33,897 nt of DNA from a virus, in the IMG/VR virus record IMGVR_UViG_3300044635_002359, positions 1 through 33,897 of that record; one strand, 5' to 3'. The notes under the pieces were generated by a model. The model was not told where the DNA came from. It saw nothing but the letters and a program-made list of their open reading frames with translations, and made no database searches. Positions 1 through 4,949 of this stretch are shown piece after piece (the first letter of the stretch is position 1; the number at the start of each line of letters is the position of its first letter). The translations under genes were made by a program, and so were the position numbers.

Positions 1-79
1 AAGGTCGATCTTGCAAGCCATGTACCTTTGACGGCTCTGGGATGAGAGCGCTTGCACAATCTCATTGAATGATATCTGG

Positions 80-113
80 GGCACTCACTGAATTAGCTAC
101 TCAGTAGAGTGCC
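80..113 (+). other. Perfect stem-loop upstream of the tRNA-Cys
   Basis: Seven perfect pairs (GGCACTC at 80-86 with GAGTGCC at 107-113) are followed by five more (ACTGA at 87-91 with TCAGT at 101-105) across a one-base bulge. There is no T-run after it, so it is not a typical terminator. The rest of 1-153 shows no gene that I recognise. It may be the end of an RNA gene or a processing signal for the tRNA array. Confidence 0.4.
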
Positions 114-153
114 ATAAATTTTCAAAAGGCCATTGAGTCAGCTGGTGTGAAAC

Positions 154-242
154 GGACATAGAGCGAGCTAGTGAACGCAGCGGTCTGCAAAACCGCATAG
201 ATTAAATTCTTATGCAGAGTGCGATCCTCTGTATGTCCTCCA
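154..242 (+). tRNA. tRNA-Cys(GCA) with a long variable region
   Basis: The acceptor stem GGACATA pairs perfectly with TATGTCC (232-238), followed by discriminator T239 and an encoded CCA. The anticodon arm is GCGGT / CTGCAAA / ACCGC with anticodon GCA at 187-189. The T-arm is CAGAG / TGCGATC / CTCTG. The D-stem has only three pairs (GCG/CGC), and the variable region is 18 nt (197-214) with a weak internal stem. Those two traits belong to class II tRNAs (Ser, Leu, bacterial Tyr), not to normal tRNA-Cys. U73 plus GCA are the main cysteine identity elements, so charging with Cys is still likely. Confidence 0.82.
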
Positions 243-248
243 TAAATA
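241..248 (+). promoter_or_regulatory. T4-late-type promoter box for the HNH gene
   Basis: CATAAATA, five bases, then ATG at 254. The box overlaps the CCA end of the tRNA-Cys. T4 late geometry would place +1 on the A of the ATG. Confidence 0.6.
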
Positions 249-253
249 TATGC

Positions 254-1120
254 ATGAATAAGAAACTTGAAATGCATAGAGAATTAATTGAAGATTGCAT
301 AGCTAAAGAAATGCCGATAGAGCATGCAATGAATATAACTTCAATTTCGTTCTCAACGATCAAGAAATACTTCCCACACTACTGTGGTAACAAAAGACGA
401 ACTAAAGATTTGCTAGCAGAAAGAGAATACAATAAAAATCCAAAATGCTGTTTGACATGCAATAAGCAAATACCATGGCAAATGCGAAAAAGATTAAAAT
501 ATTGCAACCACTCATGTGCAGCAAAAACAACTAACATTGTCAGAAATGTAGACATCGTCTACCGAGAGATGCAGTGCTGTGAATGTGGTAAATCAGTAAT
601 GATACCGCCTTCAAACATTAGAAAGACGATTTGGTGTAGTGATTGTGATGTAAATAGAGTTAAAATATCGCTACAACCAAGAAAAATAATTTCATGTGCT
701 TGTTGTGGAAAGAAGACAAAAAATGCAAAGTTTTGTACGACAGCATGCTGGCTATCAAATATCAATCAAACAAAAACAGATTTTGAGCAGTATGCAAAAC
801 AGTGCAAATTCAAATTTAATGTTTATGAGTATCCTAATTTTTTTGATTTAATGTTAATAGAGCAACATGGATGGTATTCACCAAGCAATAAAAATAACAA
901 CTTAAATGGAGTAAGTAGAGATCATTGTTTTTCTATTAAACGTGGTTTTGAAGAAAGTGTTGATCCTGCGATTATATCGCACCCAGCTAACTGTAAGTTA
1001 GTTCTGCATAAAGATAATCAACGTAAAAATCGCAATTGTTCAATAACATTAGATCAATTAAAACAAGATATTCAGGATTTTAATGAGCTATACAGCTATA
1101 ATATGATTTCTAAATTCTAG
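254..1120 (+). CDS. Zinc-finger HNH endonuclease
   Basis: Probable homing-type DNA endonuclease of 288 aa. Three Cys-rich zinc-ribbon-like modules lie in the first half: CLTC..CNHSC, CCEC..CSDC and CACC..CTTAC. The C-terminal part has an HNH-like core, SRDHCFSI followed by SHPANCKLVLHKDNQRKN, with the DH pair, a central Asn and a closing H..N motif. An earlier in-frame ATG at 212 lies inside the tRNA-Cys gene. ATG 254 follows a promoter box at the standard distance and is preferred. HNH genes often invade phage tRNA arrays, and this one sits directly behind a tRNA. It appears intact. Family assignment is good, but target and mobility are unknown. Confidence 0.75.
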   Translation: MNKKLEMHRELIEDCIAKEMPIEHAMNITSISFSTIKKYFPHYCGNKRRTKDLLAEREYNKNPKCCLTCNKQIPWQMRKRLKYCNHSCAAKTTNIVRNVDIVYREMQCCECGKSVMIPPSNIRKTIWCSDCDVNRVKISLQPRKIISCACCGKKTKNAKFCTTACWLSNINQTKTDFEQYAKQCKFKFNVYEYPNFFDLMLIEQHGWYSPSNKNNNLNGVSRDHCFSIKRGFEESVDPAIISHPANCKLVLHKDNQRKNRNCSITLDQLKQDIQDFNELYSYNMISKF

Positions 1121-1138
1121 TACGCGTATCCAGCGCTT

Positions 1139-1205
1139 GGTCCGTCGCTGGTTAATTCTAGACACCTGATCTTCCAACGTTGCAGGTGAAGTTAACGGAC
1201 CGCCA
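1139..1205 (+). ncRNA. tRNA-like element lacking a normal T-arm
   Basis: GGTCCGT (1139-1145) pairs perfectly with ACGGACC (1195-1201), followed by G and an encoded CCA, exactly as in a tRNA acceptor end. The element is only 67 nt. A D-arm-like hairpin CTGG/CTAG follows the acceptor. CTTCCAA could be an anticodon loop (UCC, Gly) but lacks a proper 5-bp stem, and the region is enclosed instead by CACCTG/CAGGTG. I find no 5+7+5 T-arm. It is either a degenerate tRNA or a tRNA mimic. A competing hairpin, CCAGCG/CGCTGG, overlaps its 5' end. Confidence 0.35.
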
Positions 1206-1224
1206 TTTTTAAATTAATTTGCAC

Positions 1225-1232
1225 ATTAAATA
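1225..1232 (+). promoter_or_regulatory. Late-type promoter box
   Basis: ATTAAATA, five bases, then ATG at 1238. This is one mismatch from TATAAATA plus a variable first base. Confidence 0.5.
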
Positions 1233-1237
1233 ATGAT

Positions 1238-1762
1238 ATGTATAATTCGCAGTATAACCAGGAACTAACTAACATCGTTGCTATGATGTATGAAAACTAT
1301 GACTGGCACGACGAATTAAGTCGTTTTCATGACAGAGCTACAGACAAAAGTGTGCCTAATTTAGTAGGCAATTTTACATTTACTAAACTAAAATCCATGC
1401 CAATGGTAAATGCCTTTAAAGCTGTTTTGTCCAAAAAACGTGCATTTGATCCTCGTTCCAGTGCAGGCTATGAACAACGATTTGCATCACATTTTGGTAC
1501 TTTTGCGCAAGCTCAACATAGATTCGAACTAATGGAAGAAGATGACTGGCATATTTTTCGTTATACAATAAGCTTAGATAATTTGTACCCTAAACTTTTG
1601 AAGGACAAAGGCGGCTATTTTGAAGAAGAGAATGCAGCAGGCATTGAATTGGCTCGCAAAGCAGGTTACAAAGTTCTTGCATATCGCAATGTTGGTGAAG
1701 GTGAAATTGAAATGAAAGATAATATTTCACTTGTAGTACTTGACCCTGACGCAATTTTGTAA
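1238..1762 (+). CDS. Hypothetical protein, 174 aa
   Basis: I do not recognise this protein. It is soluble, moderately acidic, with no signal peptide and no membrane segment. Aromatic and charged residues are spread evenly, and a MEEDDW segment lies near residue 100. The start at 1238 is supported by a promoter box five bases upstream. It stands alone between a tRNA-like element and the tRNA-Arg, with about 60 nt of AT-rich spacer after its stop. Such single small genes inside phage tRNA arrays are often early or host-interaction genes, but nothing in the sequence shows that here. Confidence 0.7.
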   Translation: MYNSQYNQELTNIVAMMYENYDWHDELSRFHDRATDKSVPNLVGNFTFTKLKSMPMVNAFKAVLSKKRAFDPRSSAGYEQRFASHFGTFAQAQHRFELMEEDDWHIFRYTISLDNLYPKLLKDKGGYFEEENAAGIELARKAGYKVLAYRNVGEGEIEMKDNISLVVLDPDAIL

Positions 1763-1822
1763 CTCATGAATTTTTCAGTTGATTGTTAGTAGATAGTGTT
1801 TATATTGCAATTGTTACTAAAT

Positions 1823-1899
1823 GCCCTTGTAGTCTAATGGATCAGGCAACAGATTTCTACTCTGTAACGATGCAGGTTCGAGTCCTGTCAAGGGTACCA
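1823..1899 (+). tRNA. tRNA-Arg(UCU)
   Basis: The acceptor GCCCTTG pairs with CAAGGGT (one G-U at the end), with discriminator A and an encoded CCA. The anticodon arm is ACAGA / TTTCTAC / TCTGT, anticodon TCT. The T-arm is GCAGG / TTCGAGT / CCTGT (one wobble) with a canonical loop. It reads AGA and AGG. AGA is a common arginine codon in this AT-rich genome, so it plausibly supplements the host pool. Confidence 0.9.
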
Positions 1900-1908
1900 T
1901 TTTCAAAA

Positions 1909-1985
1909 TCCCTGCGTATCATAATTAGCTAATGTCCTCGCCTGTGAAGTGAGCTAAGACGGGGCAGAACCGTCCCAGGGAACCA
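1909..1985 (+). tRNA. Probable tRNA-His(GUG)
   Basis: TCCCTG pairs with CAGGGA near the ends, followed by discriminator A and CCA. The anticodon arm is CTCGC / CTGTGAA / GTGAG, anticodon GTG. The T-stem GACGG/CCGTC is perfect, but its loop (GGCAGAA) departs from the usual TTCRANN. The D-stem is short (CAT/ATG), and the last acceptor pair is C-C. No encoded G-1 is visible; the base before the acceptor is A. It is separated from the tRNA-Arg by 9 nt, so both are probably processed from one transcript. Confidence 0.65.
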
Positions 1986-1993
1986 TTTTCATC

Positions 1994-2239
1994 ATGACAT
2001 TACACAATAAAATAAACGAAGACTATGCATGGGAGTTTACAATGTTTCACAAGTATCGATCATTAGATGATGGCTTGTCATTGTTTGAATTCAAAAGCGA
2101 CATTGATTGGTATAATGGTGATCATTGTCCAAAAGCAGATATCAGCTTGAGATTATTCAATTGGACCATTTTTGAGTTCAATGTTTATAATGTGCATCAT
2201 GCAGAAGATTTATCTATTTGCAGTTACCATGAGGTATAG
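1994..2239 (+). CDS. Hypothetical small protein, 81 aa
   Basis: I do not recognise it. It is an acidic, Trp/Tyr/Phe-rich soluble protein with several His residues in the C-terminal third (VHHAEDL). It starts 8 nt after the CCA of the tRNA-His, with no promoter box and no Shine-Dalgarno. If real, its mRNA would be released by tRNA 3' processing. Its last 30 nt overlap a minus-strand micropeptide gene. The composition looks like a real protein, but there is no homology support. Confidence 0.5.
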   Translation: MTLHNKINEDYAWEFTMFHKYRSLDDGLSLFEFKSDIDWYNGDHCPKADISLRLFNWTIFEFNVYNVHHAEDLSICSYHEV

Positions 2240-2287
2240 ACCGAAAGCAACGCCAAATAGACCAAAAATTAAAAGTAAAGTGCTCAT
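2210..2287 (-). CDS. Membrane micropeptide, 25 aa
   Basis: ATG at 2287 reads a 25-residue peptide that is almost one hydrophobic helix (STLLLIFGLFGVAFGLYLMV), ending in TANR. It starts 17 nt after the stop of another membrane micropeptide on the same strand, which suggests one short two-gene transcript. Its 3' end runs antisense into the end of the gene at 1994-2239. Lysis-modulating or superinfection-exclusion peptides can look like this, but function is unknown. Very short, so the call rests on hydrophobicity and context. Confidence 0.4.
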   Translation of the reverse strand: MSTLLLIFGLFGVAFGLYLMVTANR

Positions 2288-2304
2288 AAGTATCGCATTC
2301 ACTG

Positions 2305-2391
2305 CTATTGGAAAATTTTCGCAATGGCAATGAAAAGAACCGCAAGGGCGATTATTCCTGAAAATGTGTTGATTAATTCAAGAAGGTTCAT
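2305..2391 (-). CDS. Membrane micropeptide, 28 aa
   Basis: The peptide is 28 aa. The first residues are amphipathic (MNLLELINTF), followed by a single hydrophobic helix (SGIIALAVLFIAIAKIF). The start is well supported. On the minus strand a perfect TATAAATA lies exactly five bases before the ATG, the same geometry as the clear phage genes. A longer minus-strand frame through this point is not a gene because it runs back through the tRNA-Thr and tRNA-Val. Probably the first gene of a two-peptide unit with 2210-2287. Role unknown. Confidence 0.5.
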   Translation of the reverse strand: MNLLELINTFSGIIALAVLFIAIAKIFQ

Positions 2392-2396
2392 ATAAT

Positions 2397-2404
2397 TATT
2401 TATA
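2397..2404 (-). promoter_or_regulatory. Perfect late promoter box for the micropeptides
   Basis: TATAAATA on the minus strand, then ATTAT, then ATG at 2391. It is the only element that explains transcription against the tRNA array here. Confidence 0.6.
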
Positions 2405-2409
2405 GAAAT

Positions 2410-2497
2410 GCTGGTGTGGCTGAGCGGTCTATAGCACTGGTTTTGTAAACCAGCGAGAGAAATCTCATCGTCAGTTCGAATCTGACCACCAGCTCCA
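2410..2497 (+). tRNA. Class II tRNA with Thr(UGU) anticodon
   Basis: The acceptor GCTGGTG pairs perfectly with CACCAGC, with discriminator T and an encoded CCA. The anticodon arm is CTGGT / TTTGTAA / ACCAG with anticodon TGT (2444-2446). The T-arm is GTCAG / TTCGAAT / CTGAC. The D-arm has three pairs (GCT/AGC) with GG in the loop, and the variable arm holds a perfect GAGA-GAAA-TCTC hairpin (55-66 of the 2400s). The body is that of a tRNA-Ser, but the anticodon is threonine. Discriminator T matches the second tRNA-Thr in this array, supporting Thr charging. Confidence 0.85.
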
Positions 2498-2500
2498 TAT

Positions 2501-2574
2501 GGGGAGTTAGTATAGAAGCAATACACTGGCTCGACACGCCAGAGAAGAAGGAGCATTACCTTCACTCCCTACCA
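2501..2574 (+). tRNA. tRNA-Val(GAC)
   Basis: The acceptor GGGGAGT pairs with ACTCCCT (end pair G-U), followed by A and CCA. The D-stem is GTAT/ATAC. The anticodon arm is CTGGC / TCGACAC / GCCAG, anticodon GAC. The T-arm is GAAGG / AGCATTA / CCTTC. Two oddities: position 33 is C instead of the near-universal U, and the T-loop is not TTCRANN. It follows the tRNA-Thr by 3 nt. The 78 nt after it contain GAGC/GCTC and CATGT/ACATG hairpins, but no tRNA that I can fold. Confidence 0.78.
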
Positions 2575-2652
2575 TAACGAGCTATCGCTCCGCCCGACAG
2601 CTAGCCATGTGCGACGGTACATGTGACCCTGAAAATCGCAAGGAGCTCAATT

Positions 2653-2727
2653 GGTCTCAAAGCATAGAAAGCGATGCACACGATTGGTATTCGTGATAGA
2701 AGAGTGCAAATCTCTTTGAGACCTCCA
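2653..2727 (+). tRNA. tRNA-Thr(GGU)
   Basis: The acceptor GGTCTCA pairs perfectly with TGAGACC, with discriminator T and an encoded CCA. The anticodon arm is CACGA / TTGGTAT / TCGTG, anticodon GGT. The T-arm is AAGAG / TGCAAAT / CTCTT. This is an ordinary class I body with a short variable loop, in contrast to the other threonine tRNA at 2410, so the phage carries two structurally different Thr isoacceptors. Confidence 0.88.
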
Positions 2728-3312
2728 TTTTTTAGTTGATATACATGATAAAGACGTTAAAGTATATTCACAAGAGCGAAAAAGCTCATTTGATCTTTGA
2801 AATTTTTTGAATTCGTGGTGGCAGAATAATGGGTCGCCAGCCCATAATGCATCGTGTAGTGTCTGAAAAGACATCAAGCGGGTTGTGATAGCCATGCTGT
2901 GTAAGGTTGAAATAACCAGAGAGTACAACTCTGAGTGACGTAAGAAGACAACAAATCGTATTATATACTGATGGCTGTATTGTCTTGGAGGTAACCATTC
3001 CTCTCTATCATTAACAGTGAGAGTAATTAACTCATTGGATAGTGACCGAATAACATAGCATGTAGGCTAGCTTGTGAGTAATCAGTAATCTCACCCACAT
3101 TAATTTCTAAAAATGGTCGGCGTCTGAAAAGGCAAGAGAAACCTCTCACTGCAAACGTTAAGCAGCTGTAAGTTTTGAGCTTTCATAACGACGAATCGAT
3201 CCGGCCACCAATTTCGGCCATGAATTCTGTATGCCGTTGCCGAATAGGCATTCTAGAAAATACAGAATACGTTTGTAGGAGTCGGCAAAACCTTCAGTCA
3301 TTTTCTAAAAAC
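2728..3312 (+). other. 585 nt with no recognised gene, rich in stem-loops
   Basis: No convincing reading frame lies here; open frames on either strand have tRNA-shadow composition. I see many short inverted repeats: GAGC/GCTC near 2774, ATGGG/CCCAT at 2829-2845 around a tRNA-like loop TCGCCAG, TGTC/GACA near 2860, GGTT/AACC near 2905, CAGAG/CTCTG near 2919, and AAGACAA/TTGTCTT near 2946-2986. At 3115-3210, GGTCGG and CCGGCC followed by ACCA resemble a tRNA acceptor end, but no D- or T-arm folds cleanly. The stretch may hold divergent tRNAs or another structured RNA. The clearest element is listed separately at 3224-3288. Confidence 0.4.
3224..3288 (+). ncRNA. Candidate H-type pseudoknot RNA
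   Basis: ATTCTGTAT (3224-3232) pairs perfectly with ATACAGAAT (3260-3268). Inside that hairpin lie ATGCC/GGCAT (3231-3235 with 3247-3251) and the heptamer TTGCCGA (3237-3243). The heptamer is a perfect complement of TCGGCAA (3282-3288) downstream of the hairpin, so the two stems can form an H-type pseudoknot. It sits 24 nt before the tRNA-Ile. Seen in sequence only; I know no family that it matches. Confidence 0.35.
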
Positions 3313-3407
3313 ACCTCCGTACTTTAATGGTAGAAGAGCGGTTTTATACACCGTATTAGCTGGGCGACACTGGCATAGTGTGGGTTCGAGTCCCACCGGA
3401 GGTACCA
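3313..3407 (+). tRNA. tRNA-Ile(UAU) with a long variable region
   Basis: The acceptor ACCTCCG pairs perfectly with CGGAGGT, then A and CCA. The D-stem is CTT/AAG with GG in the loop. The anticodon arm is GCGGT / TTTATAC / ACCGT, anticodon TAT. The T-arm is GTGGG / TTCGAGT / CCCAC. Between anticodon arm and T-arm lie 25 nt (3355-3379) with an ACT/AGT hairpin, a class II length. UAU reads AUA directly. Most bacteria use a lysidine-modified CAU tRNA for that codon, so this tRNA would not need TilS. Confidence 0.82.
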
Positions 3408-3421
3408 TTTTTCTACACTGA

Positions 3422-4054
3422 ATGTATCTAAACCACAATATCCCAGTAATAACCTGTTTTATCCGCAATGAATATCTCTACAATTTTACAAAAGGTCATG
3501 CAGAATATACGCTGTGTGATGTGCATAGTGTTGCTTCAATTGAAAAGCGTACACCTTTGTTTGAAGCATTTATTGAAAATGGAGTAAATTGGACACGTCG
3601 TCCCATCACAGCTTTTTGCTGGAAAAAAGATGCACCCATTCGCAAACTCAATGAATGCATGTATTGGGATTGCTTTTCACCTTACATTGATGTCCAGGTG
3701 CGTCAAAGACTTGCAGGATTGAGAGCAGATTTAATTGCACCCAACAATTGCAAACTGCAAGGTGAGTACTTGTTTACACTTGATTGGTCATGGGAAAACA
3801 AAGCTGGCAGCTGCAATGTAAACTTTTCTGAAACACCAGAACACAAATGTGCACATGTTTTTAAAATGGATGAAGGCAACTTTTTTGCTTACCCCAACAA
3901 CAGAATCATTTGGTATGACAAAGCATGGACTAAGAATCGCATCAAAAGCAATCCTGGCTATTTGATAGATGAAAACATTTACTCAGTTGAAAACTGCAAT
4001 GCATTTGAAACTTCAAATGAATACATAACAACATTTGCATCTGCATCAGGATAA
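3422..4054 (+). CDS. Hypothetical protein, 210 aa
   Basis: I do not recognise this protein. It is soluble, Trp- and Cys-rich (for example FCWKKDAP, MYWDCFSP, LDWSWENK), with no signal peptide or membrane segment. The even Cys spread and many aromatics suggest a compact fold. The start at 3422 lies 15 nt after the tRNA-Ile CCA and lacks a promoter box, so it may be expressed from a read-through transcript cut at the tRNA. It is followed after 8 nt by the matrixin-like protease, whose promoter box covers its last bases. Confidence 0.7.
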   Translation: MYLNHNIPVITCFIRNEYLYNFTKGHAEYTLCDVHSVASIEKRTPLFEAFIENGVNWTRRPITAFCWKKDAPIRKLNECMYWDCFSPYIDVQVRQRLAGLRADLIAPNNCKLQGEYLFTLDWSWENKAGSCNVNFSETPEHKCAHVFKMDEGNFFAYPNNRIIWYDKAWTKNRIKSNPGYLIDENIYSVENCNAFETSNEYITTFASASG

Positions 4055-4057
4055 ATA
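4050..4057 (+). promoter_or_regulatory. Late-type promoter box
   Basis: GATAAATA, five bases, then ATG at 4063. It overlaps the stop codon of the preceding gene. Confidence 0.6.
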
Positions 4058-4062
4058 TATGC

Positions 4063-4542
4063 ATGACAACTATGCATTGGATGTATCTGCCGCTCATGAA
4101 GCCTCACAACATAAGCCATGATGAAATTTCAGAAATTTTATACAGGGCAGCCAATGAATGGAACAAAACCATGCAAAATTTGGTATCTTTTGAGAACGGT
4201 GCAGGAGATTTGCAAGTACGATTGTTTTTTGGCAATGCCATTGACAAGGTTAAATATCCACACCGCGTAGCAGAATGCCGCAATAAAAAAGGGGCTTGGG
4301 AGATAGAATTTGATATCAGAACAAAATGGCACAAAGGAAAAGGTTGGAGAAGAATTTTAGGAATTGGTGAAAACCTTGTGTCTGCTGCAATCCATGAGTT
4401 TGGACATGTCATGGATTTGCCGCATTCTTCAGATTATGGTCACATTATGCATGCTGAAATACGTGATTTAAATGCATTATCATCTGGAGAATCAGCAAAA
4501 TATAAACAATTTTATCTCGAAAGAGAGAAATTTAATGACTAG
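4063..4542 (+). CDS. Matrixin-like zinc metalloprotease
   Basis: The protein is 159 aa and carries the metzincin signature HEFGHVMDLPH (His111, Glu112, His115, His121), with a Met-turn-like HIM (Met129) eight residues later. It is therefore a minimal M10/matrixin-type peptidase domain. There is no visible signal peptide or propeptide, unlike secreted cellular relatives, so it acts in the cytoplasm, in the virion, or is released at lysis. It sits between an unknown gene and a probable holin, which allows a role in lysis or entry (inference). The start is fixed by the promoter box five bases upstream. Confidence 0.82.
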   Translation: MTTMHWMYLPLMKPHNISHDEISEILYRAANEWNKTMQNLVSFENGAGDLQVRLFFGNAIDKVKYPHRVAECRNKKGAWEIEFDIRTKWHKGKGWRRILGIGENLVSAAIHEFGHVMDLPHSSDYGHIMHAEIRDLNALSSGESAKYKQFYLEREKFND

Positions 4543-4575
4543 TGTTTTTATAGGCAATTTTTAAACTAAATATCT

Positions 4576-4914
4576 ATGATTAACATGGAGGACAAAAAGA
4601 ACATCATATTAGAGTTTACCAATGGTGGCTGGATTATTCTAGTAGTGGGTGCTGCTGGAATGGCTGCTCGAATAATCTACAGTGGTGCCAAACACTCTAT
4701 CATTGACATTGTTAAAAAAATGTTTGCAGCAATGCTTTGTTCAGGAATTGCCTGGTTTGTTTTGGAGCAAACAGAAATTTCAAGCTTAACAAAAGCAATT
4801 AGTTATGGTGTTGTTGGTGTTGTTAGTCCAGAGATTGTAAATGGTCTCATCAAAATTGCTGCAAGATTTGCTAAAAATCCCATCAAGTTTTTCAACGACA
4901 ACAGATCAAATTAA
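4576..4914 (+). CDS. Probable phage holin
   Basis: A small membrane protein of 112 aa with a charged N-terminus. Three hydrophobic stretches lie at about residues 18-37, 49-66 and 75-95, followed by a basic tail (RFAKNPIKFFNDN). Size, three membrane segments and a polar basic C-terminus fit holins; the last segment (YGVVGVVSPEIVNGLI) resembles LydA-type holins. No endolysin is adjacent in this window, but a zinc protease is directly upstream. An imperfect ACTAAATA box lies three bases before the ATG, so Met4 (4585) is a possible alternative start. Confidence 0.6.
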   Translation: MINMEDKKNIILEFTNGGWIILVVGAAGMAARIIYSGAKHSIIDIVKKMFAAMLCSGIAWFVLEQTEISSLTKAISYGVVGVVSPEIVNGLIKIAARFAKNPIKFFNDNRSN

Positions 4915-4949
4915 GTTGATTTATTCAATCAATACACAATAATAGCAAT

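Noticed and set aside
80-113. Intrinsic terminator
   Set aside because: Strong stem but no T-run after it on either strand.
2305-2565. 86-aa minus-strand open frame
   Set aside because: The N-terminal part is the antisense of two tRNAs. Only the last 28 codons, behind a perfect promoter box, are kept as a gene.
2575-2652. Possible tRNA between tRNA-Val and tRNA-Thr(GGU)
   Set aside because: GAGC/GCTC and CATGT/ACATG hairpins are present, but the candidate acceptor GCTCC/GGAGC encloses too few bases, and the anticodon-like loop has eight bases. No T-arm.
2647-2928. 93-aa minus-strand open frame
   Set aside because: It runs through the tRNA-Thr(GGU) gene and has no promoter box or recognisable protein character.
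2721-2998. Intron-containing tRNA between ACCTCCA (2721) and TGGAGGT-like end (2987)
   Set aside because: The 5' half would overlap the acceptor of the tRNA-Thr(GGU), and no group I core elements are visible.
3115-3210. tRNA with acceptor GGTCGG/CCGGCC and CCA
   Set aside because: The ends look right, but the D-, anticodon and T-arms do not fold with standard lengths, and the possible anticodon loop lacks U33.
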